Source: Croceicoccus sp. (GTDB taxonomy: Bacteria > Pseudomonadota > Alphaproteobacteria > Sphingomonadales > Sphingomonadaceae). Taken from it: a stretch of DNA of 64,000 nt. The notes beneath the pieces are model-generated. The model did no database searches, had not been told where the DNA came from, and saw only the letters and a list, made by a program, of their open reading frames with translations. The stretch's first letter is position 1, and every line of letters starts with the position of its first letter. A program made the position numbers and the translations under genes. The DNA lies in contig NZMY01000034.1 of assembly GCA_002694745.1 (NCBI GenBank), forward strand, positions 1 to 64,000, written 5' to 3'. Positions 1 through 9,256 of the stretch are shown here, piece after piece.

Positions 1-275
1 AGCTCGGCGCGGGCGTGGGCGCAAGCCGCGCCGCGGTGGACGCGGGCTATGTCCCCAACGACTACCAGGTCGGCCAGACCGGCAAGATCGTAGCACCGGA
101 AGTCTATATCGCCATCGGCATCAGCGGCGCCATCCAGCACCTTGCGGGCATGAAGGATTCGAAAACCATCATCGCCATCAACAAGGACGAGGACGCACCC
201 ATCTTCCAAGTCGCAGACATCGGGCTCGTTGCGGATCTCTACAAGGCCGTGCCGGAACTGACAGAAAAGCTGTGA
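1..275 (+). CDS. etfA: Electron transfer flavoprotein subunit alpha, C-terminal fragment
   Basis: Only the last ~91 residues are present; the gene enters from the left edge in the frame of position 3. The fragment has the FAD-domain signature of EtfA: a [19 protein letters not shown]-like stretch, then [20 protein letters not shown] and a conserved [14 protein letters not shown] loop, ending [13 protein letters not shown]. EtfA pairs with EtfB to carry electrons from acyl-CoA and other dehydrogenases to ETF-ubiquinone oxidoreductase. etfB is probably just off the left edge (inference). The stop at 273-275 is followed directly by the next reading frame. Family assignment is secure. Confidence 0.93.
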   Translation, partial: LGAGVGASRAAVDAGYVPNDYQVGQTGKIVAPEVYIAIGISGAIQHLAGMKDSKTIIAINKDEDAPIFQVADIGLVADLYKAVPELTEKL

Positions 276-276
276 G

Positions 277-621
277 GTGAGGGGCGGTCGCAAGCGATGC
301 GGCCGCCCCCCAATCCTGAAGCGCTTCTGTGAAAGTTATCCGGACCACTGGCCCGGTGAAATTCGTCCTGCTAGCGGCGCTGGGCGCTTTGCCGCCCTGC
401 GTGCACGACGGATTGCACAGATCTCGCTACGATTGATCGTCGACCAGCAGGGGTCCGTTTCCGACTGCGCCGTCCTCAGTGGCACCGAGGCAAAAGAGTT
501 CGCAGACGTCCCTTGCAAACCGTTTCTCTCGCAGCCCTATATTTTCGAGCCGGCGCGCGGCGCTGATGGGCAGCCCATCGCCTCATGGGCTCAACAGACA
601 GTCAGATACCGGATCCCCTAG
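277..621 (+). CDS. TonB C-terminal-domain-like small protein, possibly frameshifted
   Basis: The last ~65 residues resemble a TonB C-terminal domain: a strand like ISLRLIVDQQGSVSDCAV, a Cys-containing helix, then FEPARGADGQPIASW and a final VRYRIP strand. The first ~50 residues in this frame look non-coding (Arg/Gly/Pro rich, no export signal). In the +1-shifted frame, GTG starts at 329 or 356 encode a classic signal-peptide-like stretch (KFVLLAALGALPPC), and that frame stops at 434-436. A single indel around 395-420 would join signal peptide and domain. It is therefore a frameshifted gene, a sequencing error, or a short cytoplasmic protein. The 3' end overlaps the stop of the convergent DUF445 gene by 4 bp. 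Confidence 0.5.
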   Translation: MRGGRKRCGRPPILKRFCESYPDHWPGEIRPASGAGRFAALRARRIAQISLRLIVDQQGSVSDCAVLSGTEAKEFADVPCKPFLSQPYIFEPARGADGQPIASWAQQTVRYRIP

Positions 622-1886
622 AACACCCAGACATCCACCGCGTGGATCGTCAGCCCGACCAGACCGCCAACCAGTGTGCCGTTGATCCGGATGAATTGCA
701 GGTCGCGTCCGACAGCACTCTCGACCCGGTCGGTGATCGTCGTCGCATCCCACCGCTTGACGGTTTCCGATACCAGCCGGACGATCTGGTCGCCATAACG
801 ATTGGCGATCCCTACCGCGCTTCGGCGAGCGAAACGGTTGACCTGCAACTGCAGGCGCGGGTCGCTGCTCAGCGCCTGCCCCAGCTCGCGCAAGGCGCCG
901 GTGAACTGGCTTCCCAGCTGGCTGTCCGGATTGCGCGCCGCCTCGATCAGACCCTCGCGCAGACGCTCCCAAACACCCTGCCACCATCCCGCCACTGCGG
1001 GGTTAGCCAGCATTTCATGCTTCATACCTTCGACCTTTGCACGCATCTCGGGATCGTGCACCAGATCGTGCGCCAGCTTATCAAGCCCCTCTTCCACCTT
1101 CTTGCGCAGGGGATGGTCGGGATCGACCAGCATTTCGGCAAGCAGGCGGTAAAGCCCGTCCAGCACAGAATTGGCCAGCCTTTCATCCAGTCCGGTAAAA
1201 CGAAGCAGGGCATTGGCGCGGTCATGGATCATAGTCCGGACAAGGCTCTCGTTCGCCTCCAGGGTCTTGCCTGCCCAGCGCACGATAGCCTCCAGCAAAG
1301 GCAGGTGGCGCTTGTCCGCAATGGCCGCCGCCAGCATCTGGCCCAGCAGGGGAGACACCTCCAGCTTGCCCAGTTGCGCCGCCAGTCCATGCCGCACCTG
1401 GTCCCCCAACCGGTCGGGGTCGAGCGATTCGAGCGCATTCGCCAGCAACTCGGCTGCCCCTGCCCTTACGCCTGTTGCGGGACCACGCACCGGGGCCGCC
1501 AGATAATCGCCAGCGGCCCGCGCGATGTTCATCGCCCTCATCCGGCGCGCCACCACGGCGGGCGTCAGGAAATTGGACCGCAGGAACCGAGCCATCGAAT
1601 CGGCGATGCGGTCCTTGTTCGTCGGAATGATCGCGGTATGCGGGATCGGAATACCCAGCGGGTGCCGGAACAGGGCCGTCACGGCGAACCAGTCCGCCAG
1701 CGCACCGACCATCGCCGCTTCGGCAAAGGCAGTGACGAAATCGAGCCCGGTGCCGCGCTCTTCGAAACTGCGCGCAATGACGAACACGATCGCCATCAGG
1801 ACGAGAAGACCGGTGGCGACCCTGCGCATGGTTCGGCCGCGATCGGCCTGATCCTCAATGGGCGCTATGGATTGCGTATCCGCCAA
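618..1886 (-). CDS. DUF445 family membrane-associated protein
   Basis: A 422-residue DUF445 (YjiN-like) protein. After a short polar N-terminus there is a transmembrane helix (about residues 20-38), then the hallmark segment AMVGALADWFAVTALFRHPLG followed by IPIPHTAIIP. A long helical region follows, and a hydrophobic C-terminal segment (GTLVGGLVGLTIHAVDVWVF) could be a second membrane anchor. The family function is unknown. The start is a TTG at 1886, preceded by an AGGG a few bases upstream; an internal ATG at 1829, just before the first helix, is the alternative. It lies 17 bp downstream of the RND permease on the same strand and may be cotranscribed with the efflux genes. Confidence 0.88.
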   Translation of the reverse strand: MADTQSIAPIEDQADRGRTMRRVATGLLVLMAIVFVIARSFEERGTGLDFVTAFAEAAMVGALADWFAVTALFRHPLGIPIPHTAIIPTNKDRIADSMARFLRSNFLTPAVVARRMRAMNIARAAGDYLAAPVRGPATGVRAGAAELLANALESLDPDRLGDQVRHGLAAQLGKLEVSPLLGQMLAAAIADKRHLPLLEAIVRWAGKTLEANESLVRTMIHDRANALLRFTGLDERLANSVLDGLYRLLAEMLVDPDHPLRKKVEEGLDKLAHDLVHDPEMRAKVEGMKHEMLANPAVAGWWQGVWERLREGLIEAARNPDSQLGSQFTGALRELGQALSSDPRLQLQVNRFARRSAVGIANRYGDQIVRLVSETVKRWDATTITDRVESAVGRDLQFIRINGTLVGGLVGLTIHAVDVWVF

Positions 1887-1903
1887 TAGACCCTGCGTGC
1901 CGC

Positions 1904-4900
1904 CTATTCGGCCGGCACGCGACCCGGCTCGGATCCGTCCTCAGCACGGTGCGAGGGATCGTAGGTCAACAGGCGCTTGCGCATCAGCGGGCCGATCCGC
2001 TTCTCGAACCCGTCGGCCAGACTGAAGCCTGCAGGCACGATCAGCAGGGTCAGCAGCGTCGACAGGATCAGCCCGCCGATCACAATGATGCCCATCGGCG
2101 CGCGCCATGCGGAATCGCCCGTCAGCGAGATCGCCGTCGGGATCATGCCCATGGTCATCGCCACCGTCGTCATGACGATAGGCTGGGCGCGCTTGTGGCC
2201 CGCCTCGATGATGGCCTGCATGCGCCCGGCGCCCGCGGCCATCTCCTCGATCGCGAAGTCGATCAGCAGGATCGAGTTCTTCGCGACGATTCCGAACAGC
2301 ATCAATATGCCGATGAAGACCGGCATGGACAGTTCGTAGCCGGTCAGGATCAGCAGGATCACGCCGCCCAGCGGAGCCAGAAACAGCGAACCCATGTTGA
2401 CCAGCGGCGACACGAAGCGATGGTAAAGGAGCACCAGCACCGCAAATACCAGCAGGATCCCGGACGCAAGCGCGACGGTGAACGAGCTCAGCATCTCTTC
2501 CTGGAACTGATCGACGCCAAACGCCTCGTTCGAAATGCCCGTGGGCAGGTTCTGCATGATCGGCAGCTTCTGGATCGCCTCGTCCACCGTGCCCTTGGCA
2601 ACGCCTGGGGCCAGGTCGGCTCCAACGAACACGCGGCGCTGCTGGTTATAGCGCTGGATCGTCGTGGGGCCCGAGCCGAAGCCGATCTCCGCCACGCGTT
2701 CCAGAGGCACCGATCCGCCCGACGCGGTCTGCACTGGCAGGTTGCGGATCACGTCCAGGTCGCGCCGCGCGTCCTGCGACAGGCGGACCCGGATAGGGAT
2801 CTGCCGGTCCGACAGCGAGAAACGCGCCGCGTTCTGGTCGATGTCGCCCATGGTCGCGATGCGGATCGTCTGGCTCAGCGCCGAGGTCGTGACGCCCAGG
2901 CTGGCGGCCAGATCGCTGCGGGGCCGGATGATCAGCTCAGGACGCTGCAAATCGGCCTCGACCCGCGGCGCGACCGTGCCGGGGATGGTCCGCATCTGGT
3001 CGGCCAGTTCGCGCGCGGTGGATTCCAGCAATTCGGGATCGGAGCCGGACAGCATGACCGAAATCGCACGACCCGTTCCGCCGCCGCCCTGATTGTCTTG
3101 GAAGCTCACGCGCGCGTCGGGAATATCCTGCAGCAGCGGAGTCAGCTCGCGCTCGAAATCCTGCTGCGTCTTCTCGCGGTCCTCGCGAAGGTTGATGAAC
3201 ATGCGGGCATTGCCCTCGTTCACGCGCACCAGCGCGCTGCGAACCTCTGGCCGTTCGTTCACGATGCCGGCGACGCGGTCCATCACCGCGTCGGTCTGTT
3301 CAAGCGTGGTGCCGGGCACCATTTCCAGCCGGATGCGGCTGAAGTCAGAATCGAAGTTCGGGAAGAACTGCATCGGTACGGACATGATCAGCATGACCGA
3401 CCAGATCAGCGATCCCAGCCCGATGCCGACCATCCAGGTCCGATGATCACGCAGCCGGGCGGACCAGCGGCCGGTGTAATAGGCGTGATAGCGCGCGACA
3501 TGGCCGCCCATCATCCTGAACAGCAGTCCCAGCAGCTTGATCGTGACGAAGGCGAACGCAGCTGGGACGACCATCACGGCAAGGAAGAAGATCGCCTCGA
3601 TCAGCAGCTTGGCCAGTCCAACCAGCGGCTGCAACAGATTGCTGGGATTGGTGGGCAGGATCACGGTCAGGTCGAGCTTCGCATAGATGAACTGGAAGCC
3701 GACGACGAGACCGCCGACCAGTGCCGCCAGCACCAGCAGCGTGAACACGATCTCGAACAGGGCCGACGTGAAATGCAGCGGCTCACGCGTCAGCGTGCGG
3801 CGCACGGCCACGGCCCGCGAATTGTCGAGCGACCAGCGCAGGACGCCCATGTAGCGGTCCATCAGGCGGCCTTCGCCATGGCTGGCGTGGCCTTTGGCCT
3901 TGAGGAAATAGGCCGCGACCATCGGCGTGATCATTCGCGCGACGGCAAGGCTCATCAGCACCGACACCACGACGGTCAGGCCAAAATTCTTGAAGAACTG
4001 TCCCGGCACACCGCCCATCAGGCCGACGGGCAGGAACACCGCGACGATCGAGAAGGTCGTGGCAACGACGGCCAGTCCGATTTCGTCCGCGGCATCGATC
4101 GATGCCTGGTATGCGCTTTTGCCCATGCGCATGTGGCGCACGATGTTCTCGATCTCCACGATGGCGTCGTCGACCAGCACGCCCGCGACCAGCCCCAGCG
4201 CGAGCAATGACAGCGAGTTGAGCGTGAAGCCCAGCAGGTCCATGAAATAGAAGGTGGGAATTGCCGACAGAGGGATCGCCAGCGCCGCGATGATGGTCGC
4301 ACGCCAGTCCCTCAGGAACAGGAAGACGACGAGCACGGCCAGCACCGCCCCCTCGACCATGGCGTCGATCGAGCTTTTGTACTGCGCCTTGGTATAGGGC
4401 ACCGATGTGAAAAGCGTCTCGAAGGTGACGCCGGGGTTTTCTTCGGCAATCTGGTCGAGCTGCTCCGTGGCGGCGTCGAATACGGTAACGTCCGATGCAC
4501 CGCGCGCACGGGCGACGGAGAAGGTGACGACCTGGCGTCCGGCCACCTTGGCGAGCGAGGTAACCTCGCTGTAGCTGTCAGTCACGGTCGCGAAATCGGC
4601 CAGCCTGACCGTGCGCCCGCCGCCCAGCGGCACTTGCAGTTGCGAAAGTTCGTAAGCCGTCTCGGCATTGCCGAGCACGCGGACCGACTGGCGCGAACCG
4701 GCCACCTCGGCCTGGCCGCCCGCGGCGTCGACGTTGAGCTGGCGCAGCTGCGCATTCACCTGGCTGGCGGTAACGCCCAGCGACTGCATGCGTGCTGGAT
4801 CGAGCACGACCAGAATCTCGCGATCGACGCCGCCGGCGCGGCCGACTTCGGCGAGCCCGGGGATCGAAAGCAGGCGCTTGGTGACGGTATCGTCGACGAA

Positions 4901-5374
4901 CCAACTCAGTTGCTCGATCGTCATGTCGGGGGCCGCCACGGCGAAGTAGCCGATGGGATCGGACGAGGTCTGCGCGCGGAATACCCGCGGCTCGAGAATG
5001 CCGTCGGGCAGTTCGCCGCGGATCTGGTCGATCGAGGCCGTCACCTCGTTCACCGCCTGTGCGACGTCGGCGCCGATCTCGAACTCCGCCACCGTCTGCG
5101 AATTGCCTTCGCTGGCGGTGGAATTGATGTTGACCACGCCTTCCACGTTCTGGACCGCGGCTTCGACAAGCTGGGTGATCTGGTTCTCGATCTCGGTCGG
5201 GGCGGCGCCCGGCTGCGAGATTTGCACGATGACCACCGGGAACTCGATATCGGGCTGGTCCTGCACTTCCATGCGCATGAAGCTGACGATGCCCGCCAGC
5301 ATCAATCCTGCGAAAAGCACGATCGGAACGACCGGGTTGCGGATCGACCATGCCGATATGTTGCGAAGATCCAT
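1904..5374 (-). CDS. RND-family efflux permease with an extra two-helix insertion
   Basis: A 1156-residue inner-membrane RND transporter of the AcrB/MdtB type, expected to export drugs or lipophilic compounds by proton antiport. It starts with MDLRNISAWSIRNPVV and has the TM4 aspartate pair (VDDAIVEIEN, residues 402-403) and the second-half PMGIIVIGGL region. Typical family members are ~1030-1060 residues. The excess is a block at about residues 522-643, just before TM7 (TWMVGIGLGSLIW), with two hydrophobic stretches (about 537-565 and 587-622). The partner adaptor gene ends 10 bp upstream, so the two form a transcription unit. No outer-membrane TolC-type gene lies next to them. Substrate cannot be predicted. 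Confidence 0.94.
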   Translation of the reverse strand: MDLRNISAWSIRNPVVPIVLFAGLMLAGIVSFMRMEVQDQPDIEFPVVIVQISQPGAAPTEIENQITQLVEAAVQNVEGVVNINSTASEGNSQTVAEFEIGADVAQAVNEVTASIDQIRGELPDGILEPRVFRAQTSSDPIGYFAVAAPDMTIEQLSWFVDDTVTKRLLSIPGLAEVGRAGGVDREILVVLDPARMQSLGVTASQVNAQLRQLNVDAAGGQAEVAGSRQSVRVLGNAETAYELSQLQVPLGGGRTVRLADFATVTDSYSEVTSLAKVAGRQVVTFSVARARGASDVTVFDAATEQLDQIAEENPGVTFETLFTSVPYTKAQYKSSIDAMVEGAVLAVLVVFLFLRDWRATIIAALAIPLSAIPTFYFMDLLGFTLNSLSLLALGLVAGVLVDDAIVEIENIVRHMRMGKSAYQASIDAADEIGLAVVATTFSIVAVFLPVGLMGGVPGQFFKNFGLTVVVSVLMSLAVARMITPMVAAYFLKAKGHASHGEGRLMDRYMGVLRWSLDNSRAVAVRRTLTREPLHFTSALFEIVFTLLVLAALVGGLVVGFQFIYAKLDLTVILPTNPSNLLQPLVGLAKLLIEAIFFLAVMVVPAAFAFVTIKLLGLLFRMMGGHVARYHAYYTGRWSARLRDHRTWMVGIGLGSLIWSVMLIMSVPMQFFPNFDSDFSRIRLEMVPGTTLEQTDAVMDRVAGIVNERPEVRSALVRVNEGNARMFINLREDREKTQQDFERELTPLLQDIPDARVSFQDNQGGGGTGRAISVMLSGSDPELLESTARELADQMRTIPGTVAPRVEADLQRPELIIRPRSDLAASLGVTTSALSQTIRIATMGDIDQNAARFSLSDRQIPIRVRLSQDARRDLDVIRNLPVQTASGGSVPLERVAEIGFGSGPTTIQRYNQQRRVFVGADLAPGVAKGTVDEAIQKLPIMQNLPTGISNEAFGVDQFQEEMLSSFTVALASGILLVFAVLVLLYHRFVSPLVNMGSLFLAPLGGVILLILTGYELSMPVFIGILMLFGIVAKNSILLIDFAIEEMAAGAGRMQAIIEAGHKRAQPIVMTTVAMTMGMIPTAISLTGDSAWRAPMGIIVIGGLILSTLLTLLIVPAGFSLADGFEKRIGPLMRKRLLTYDPSHRAEDGSEPGRVPAE

Positions 5375-5384
5375 GCCCCGAGCC

Positions 5385-6596
5385 TCAGCCCGCGATTTCT
5401 TCGACGGTCGGTTCGACCACGTCGCCGGGGCTCAGGAAGCCGCCTGCGCGCAGAACGATCCGTTCCTTGCCGGTCAGACCGCCGCGGATGGTGATGCCCT
5501 TTTCGGTGACCATGCCCAGCTGAACCGACTTGCGCGCCACCCTGTTCTCATCGTCCACGACATAGACATAGCTGCCCTCGGCATCGGACATGATCGCGGA
5601 TTCGGGCAGAATGGGTGCGGTGACCGAGCCGGAACGGATGCTTGCCGTGGCAAAACCGCCGGGACGCAGCGCCCTGTCATAGGGTAGCGCGATGCGCGCG
5701 ATGCCCTGGCGCGATGCCTCGTCGATGGTCGGGGCCAGCTGCCAGACCTGTCCGGTAAAGGTCTGTTCACTGCCTACCGGGGTCACCTCGGCTGGCACGC
5801 CCTCGCTCAGGCGCGCAAGGTCACTCTCGCCGACACGGGCGTTCAGTTCCATTTCACCGCCGCGAGCCAGCACGAACAGGGGCCCGCCACCCGCGCCGAC
5901 GACCTGTCCGCGCTCTACATTGCGTTCCAGCACCAGCCCTCCGGCAGGTGCGACGATGTTGATCCGCGCGGTGCGCGCACGCAATTCGTTCAGCGTTGCC
6001 TCGGCCACGCGAACACGTGCATTGGCGGCATCGCGCGTCGCCGTCAGGCGATCGACGTCGGCTGTGGAGATGAAACCGCGATCGACGAGCTTGAGCGCGC
6101 GGTCGAGATTGGCCTGCGCCAGATCGGCATCCGCCCGCGCGACCTGAACCTGCGCGGCTTGCGCCTCGGCCTGGCGGCTCTGTACCGAGCGGTCGATCAC
6201 GGCGAGCACCTGTCCGGCGCGAACCCAATCGCCCGCATCGACGCGCACATCTTGGACCTCGCCGCCCTCGCCAACCGAACCTATGGGCATCGGGCGGCGC
6301 GCGCCCAGCGTTCCGGTCGCGGTGATCTCACCGGCGACGGTGGTGTTGCCGGGCATGACGACGCTGACGATGGGGACCTGCACCTCGGACTGTTCGGGTG
6401 CGGCGGAACTGCGCCAGATGAAGAAACCGACGATGGCGGCAATGACGGCCAGAACGATGATCGCGATGACGATGCGGCGCTTGTTGGGCGCGCGTGCGTC
6501 ATCGTCCGTGCCGAAATCGGATAGCTCGCTATCCACCATCCGGTCGTGCATCGCTGGAATCGCCCCTTCAGTCTCGATGGACCTGTCGTAATTCAT
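5385..6596 (-). CDS. RND efflux periplasmic adaptor (membrane fusion protein)
   Basis: A 403-residue HlyD/AcrA-type adaptor. It has an unusually long charged cytoplasmic N-terminus (~45 residues) before a single anchor helix (RRIVIAIIVLAVIAAIVGFFIW). A lipoyl/hairpin region follows (VRAGQVLAVIDRS, with the coiled-coil hairpin QAEAQAAQVQVARADADLAQ), then beta-barrel and membrane-proximal domains ending in RAGGFLSPGDVVEP. There is no lipobox, so anchoring is by the helix. It is the first gene of the unit with the RND permease 10 bp downstream; together they should form the inner-membrane and periplasmic part of a tripartite pump. The ATG start at 6596 is well placed. Confidence 0.92.
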   Translation of the reverse strand: MNYDRSIETEGAIPAMHDRMVDSELSDFGTDDDARAPNKRRIVIAIIVLAVIAAIVGFFIWRSSAAPEQSEVQVPIVSVVMPGNTTVAGEITATGTLGARRPMPIGSVGEGGEVQDVRVDAGDWVRAGQVLAVIDRSVQSRQAEAQAAQVQVARADADLAQANLDRALKLVDRGFISTADVDRLTATRDAANARVRVAEATLNELRARTARINIVAPAGGLVLERNVERGQVVGAGGGPLFVLARGGEMELNARVGESDLARLSEGVPAEVTPVGSEQTFTGQVWQLAPTIDEASRQGIARIALPYDRALRPGGFATASIRSGSVTAPILPESAIMSDAEGSYVYVVDDENRVARKSVQLGMVTEKGITIRGGLTGKERIVLRAGGFLSPGDVVEPTVEEIAG

Positions 6597-6766
6597 TTTG
6601 GTCGCCTGCTGTCGTCCGTCCCCAGACGACTTTAAAAACGCACCGACCGTTCCCTGCGGTCAGCGGTTAAGGCTTGGGCGCCCTAGAATGAACCGGAGCA
6701 CTTACGCCGAACGATGGGCCCGCAGTCACCACGGAACCCATCGATGATTTCGGCTGTTATCACTTG

Positions 6767-6800
6767 CTGCTCTGCGAAACAATTGCGTTTCGCAGAGCAG
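6767..6800. repeat. Perfect 14-bp inverted repeat, hairpin
   Basis: The arms CTGCTCTGCGAAAC (6767-6780) and GTTTCGCAGAGCAG (6787-6800) are perfect reverse complements around a 6-base loop. It sits just past the end of the minus-strand GlsB-like gene and upstream of the efflux adaptor. There is no T-run on either side, so it is not a classic intrinsic terminator. It may be an mRNA 3'-end stabiliser, a factor-assisted terminator or an operator. Confidence 0.6.
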
Positions 6801-6821
6801 AATACAACGTTCGTCCGATGT

Positions 6822-7088
6822 TTAGCGAACTCGCCCACGCTGGACGAGGTTCACGATGGCAAGCAGGACCACCGCGCCGATAAAGGCAATGATCAGTCCG
6901 GTAAGGGAAAATTCCTGAACCGAACCCTGCACGCCGAACAGCGGACCGGCCAGAGCGTTTCCGATCAGCGAACCGATACAGCCTACGACGATATTCCAGA
7001 AAATGCCCATCGAGGCATCGCGATTCATAAGCATGCTTGCAAGCCAGCCGGCGACGCCGCCGACGATAAGCGCAATAATCCAACCCAC
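6822..7088 (-). CDS. GlsB/YeaQ/YmgE family small membrane protein
   Basis: An 88-residue protein almost entirely of membrane segments: GWIIALIVGGVAGWLASMLM, then GIFWNIVVGCIGSLIGNALAGP and a third helix LIIAFIGAVVLLAIVNLV. This is the transglycosylase-associated (GlsB/YeaQ) family, glycine-rich small envelope proteins often linked to stress. Biochemical activity is unproven. The start is GTG at 7088, supported by a strong GAGGAG ribosome-binding site 7 bases upstream. It is probably monocistronic, followed by the perfect hairpin at 6767-6800. Confidence 0.9.
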   Translation of the reverse strand: MGWIIALIVGGVAGWLASMLMNRDASMGIFWNIVVGCIGSLIGNALAGPLFGVQGSVQEFSLTGLIIAFIGAVVLLAIVNLVQRGRVR

Positions 7089-7186
7089 GGCAGTTCTCCT
7101 CTTTGTTGCTGGAGGTTGAACGGTTGCGTGAGTTGGATGTTCCTGTGCGTCTCCAATATTCGACGTCAGGCTCTATTTATTGTGCT

Positions 7187-7486
7187 TCAGTATTTCATCT
7201 GCCGTTCGTAAAGGTCGCGGTAATGCTGGATACGCGTGACGCGCAGACCCTTCATGCCCGAACGTTCCACGGCGCGCTGCCATGACGCGAATTCCTCAAG
7301 CGTGAGGTCATAGCGCTCGCACGCATCGTCAATCGAAAGCAGACCGCCGTTCACGGCCGCGACCACTTCCGCCTTGCGGCGCACGACCCACCTTTTCGTG
7401 GAGGGAGGGGGCAAGTCATCAATCGTGAGCGGCTCGCCAAGCGGTCCGATCACCATTGATGGCCTGATGTCCTGGTTCTCGATCAT
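7187..7486 (-). CDS. sciP: SciP-type CtrA inhibitor (DUF1153)
   Basis: A 99-residue DUF1153 protein with the helix-turn-helix core of Caulobacter SciP. The stretch VIGPLGEPLTIDDLPPP is followed by TKRWVVRRKAEVVAAVNGGL, then DACERYDLTLEEFASWQ and a basic tail (MKGLRVTRIQHYRDLYE). SciP binds CtrA and blocks recruitment of RNA polymerase at CtrA-dependent promoters. It is restricted to alphaproteobacteria, which helps place this genome. The preceding hypothetical gene on the same strand ends one base before this ATG, suggesting a shared transcript. Whether SciP acts in the same way in sphingomonads is inferred. Confidence 0.93.
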   Translation of the reverse strand: MIENQDIRPSMVIGPLGEPLTIDDLPPPSTKRWVVRRKAEVVAAVNGGLLSIDDACERYDLTLEEFASWQRAVERSGMKGLRVTRIQHYRDLYERQMKY

Positions 7487-7981
7487 CTAGTCCTCAACAT
7501 TCAAGCCGGATGCCGGACCGGTTTGACCAGTCGGCACGCCGCATCCTGACCCGGTGATATGCCGCGAAGTTTTAGGATCGGGTAAACGCGTGATCGCTTT
7601 CTCGTCATGCGCGCAGCGGATCTCGAAAATCGCGAGGCCTTCCTCTTCCGAAGCATGGCCGTGTCCGCACAGCGCTTCGGCTGCGCGTGGGTCGAAACTG
7701 CCTTCGGCGCGGATCCAGCTGGCCATGGCCTCGTTCTCGCCCCGCAGCGATCCGCGCAAGTCACGTTCGGCACAAAGCTTCGCGCGAAGAGAATGCCAGT
7801 CCAGCGCGCGCGATCCATGTCCCGCGATATCGTATCCCGCAATATTGTCCGGGTCCGATCCGGCAGGCTCGTTCGCTTGTCCGCCCTGTGCCGCGTCGTT
7901 CGCCCGGTCATCCGCCCGGCGCGATCCCGTCTTTTCCGTATCGGACAGATTGGGGAATTTTGCGAACATGGCTGTCAGCAT
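7487..7981 (-). CDS. Hypothetical protein upstream of sciP
   Basis: A 164-residue soluble protein without a recognisable domain. The first half is rich in Asp, Gly and Ala. The middle is more structured ([19 protein letters not shown], then [12 protein letters not shown]). There is no signal peptide or membrane segment. Its stop codon abuts the sciP start, the main argument that it is real and cotranscribed with that regulator. A second ATG at 7969 is an alternative start. The upstream side faces mnmA divergently across ~115 bp. An open frame also exists on the opposite strand here, but it is only a run-in to mnmA. Confidence 0.6.
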   Translation of the reverse strand: MLTAMFAKFPNLSDTEKTGSRRADDRANDAAQGGQANEPAGSDPDNIAGYDIAGHGSRALDWHSLRAKLCAERDLRGSLRGENEAMASWIRAEGSFDPRAAEALCGHGHASEEEGLAIFEIRCAHDEKAITRLPDPKTSRHITGSGCGVPTGQTGPASGLNVED

Positions 7982-8095
7982 GGCCCCAATTGGTCAACAG
8001 ATCGTAAACAGCCAAAGGCTTTGCGGCGGCGCGGGCCGAAAACCGGCCTTTCGGCGGTTTATCGCAAGGGGCAATCGGTGTATGGGCGGCGCATC

Positions 8096-9256
8096 ATGAA
8101 TGCCCCCGTCACGAATCCCGCCGTCGAGTCGCTCGATCCGGCCGCCTTGTTCGATCTGCCCGCCCCGCTGGCGCAGCGCCGGATCGTGGTGGCCATGTCC
8201 GGCGGTGTCGATTCCTCGGTCGTCGCCGCGCTCGCCGCGCAAAGCGGTGCCGAGGTGATCGGCGTCACTCTCCAGCTTTACGATCATGGCGAGGCGGTGA
8301 AGCGTAAGGGCGCCTGCTGCGCCGGGGACGATATCCGCGATGCGCGGGCCGTGGCCGACCGGCTGGGCATTGCGCATTACGTATTCGACCACGAAAGCAG
8401 CTTTCGCGAGAGCGTGATCGATGGCTTTGCTGACGAATATCTGCAGGGCCGCACGCCGATCCCCTGCATTCGCTGCAACATGGGGCCCAAGTTCACCGAT
8501 CTGTTCAGGATGGCGCGCGATCTTGGCGCGGATTGCCTTGCGACCGGCCACTACGTGCGCCGCGTCATGGGCAGCGCGGGCCCCGAACTGCACCGCGCCC
8601 ACGATCCGGCCCGCGACCAGAGCTATTTTCTCTACGCCACGACCGAGGACCAGCTCGAATACCTGCGTTTTCCCTTGGGCGGATTGCCCAAGGCGGAAGT
8701 ACGGCGCATCGCGGAGACGCTGGGCCTTGGCGTCGCGGCCAAACCCGACAGCCAGGACATTTGCTTCGTCCCCGACGGCGATTACGCCTCGCTGGTCAAG
8801 AAGCTGCGGCCCGAGGCGGGCGATGCGGGCGATATCGTCCACGCCGAAACGGACGAGGTGCTTGGCCGCCATCGCGGGATTGTGCACTACACCGTCGGCC
8901 AGCGCCGCGGCATAGATATCGGCGGCCACCCCGAACCGCTCTACGTCATCCGCATCGATGCCGCGAACAACGCCGTGGTCGTCGGCCCGAAACGCCTGCT
9001 GGCGGTTCAGGCCATGCGCGTGATCGAGACCAATCGCATCGGCCCCGTTCCCTCCGAAGGGCTGACCGCCAAGGTCCGCTCGCTGGCAAAACCCGTGCCG
9101 GTTACGATCGAGGGACCGCTCGGCGACGGAGCAGAAGTGCGCGTCCGCTTTGGCCAGCCCGAATTCGGGGTCGCGCCCGGGCAGGCGGCAGTGATCTATG
9201 CGGGCGACCGCGTGATCGGCGGCGGCTGGATCGAGGAAACCTTCGCGTCCACCTGA
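8096..9256 (+). CDS. mnmA: tRNA 2-thiouridylase MnmA
   Basis: A 386-residue MnmA/TrmU enzyme that puts sulfur on C2 of the wobble uridine (U34) in tRNA-Lys, -Glu and -Gln. It has the PP-loop SGGVDSSV near residue 33 and the two catalytic cysteines in [10 protein letters not shown] and [12 protein letters not shown]. The target-recognition segment ATGHYVR and the C-terminal barrel ([26 protein letters not shown]) are also present. The frame is open further upstream, but the ATG at 8096 gives the family's length and start. The 3' end overlaps an opposite-strand hypothetical gene by 61 bp. Confidence 0.96.
   Translation: MNAPVTNPAVESLDPAALFDLPAPLAQRRIVVAMSGGVDSSVVAALAAQSGAEVIGVTLQLYDHGEAVKRKGACCAGDDIRDARAVADRLGIAHYVFDHESSFRESVIDGFADEYLQGRTPIPCIRCNMGPKFTDLFRMARDLGADCLATGHYVRRVMGSAGPELHRAHDPARDQSYFLYATTEDQLEYLRFPLGGLPKAEVRRIAETLGLGVAAKPDSQDICFVPDGDYASLVKKLRPEAGDAGDIVHAETDEVLGRHRGIVHYTVGQRRGIDIGGHPEPLYVIRIDAANNAVVVGPKRLLAVQAMRVIETNRIGPVPSEGLTAKVRSLAKPVPVTIEGPLGDGAEVRVRFGQPEFGVAPGQAAVIYAGDRVIGGGWIEETFAST

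Noticed and set aside
1949-4210. Long open frame on the plus strand opposite the RND permease
   Set aside because: His/Arg/Gln-rich antisense shadow of a GC-rich gene; no domain, signal or ribosome-binding site.
7607-8095. In-frame extension of mnmA by 163 codons
   Set aside because: The composition is unlike MnmA, the conserved start is at 8096, and the segment is antisense to the hypothetical gene beside sciP.
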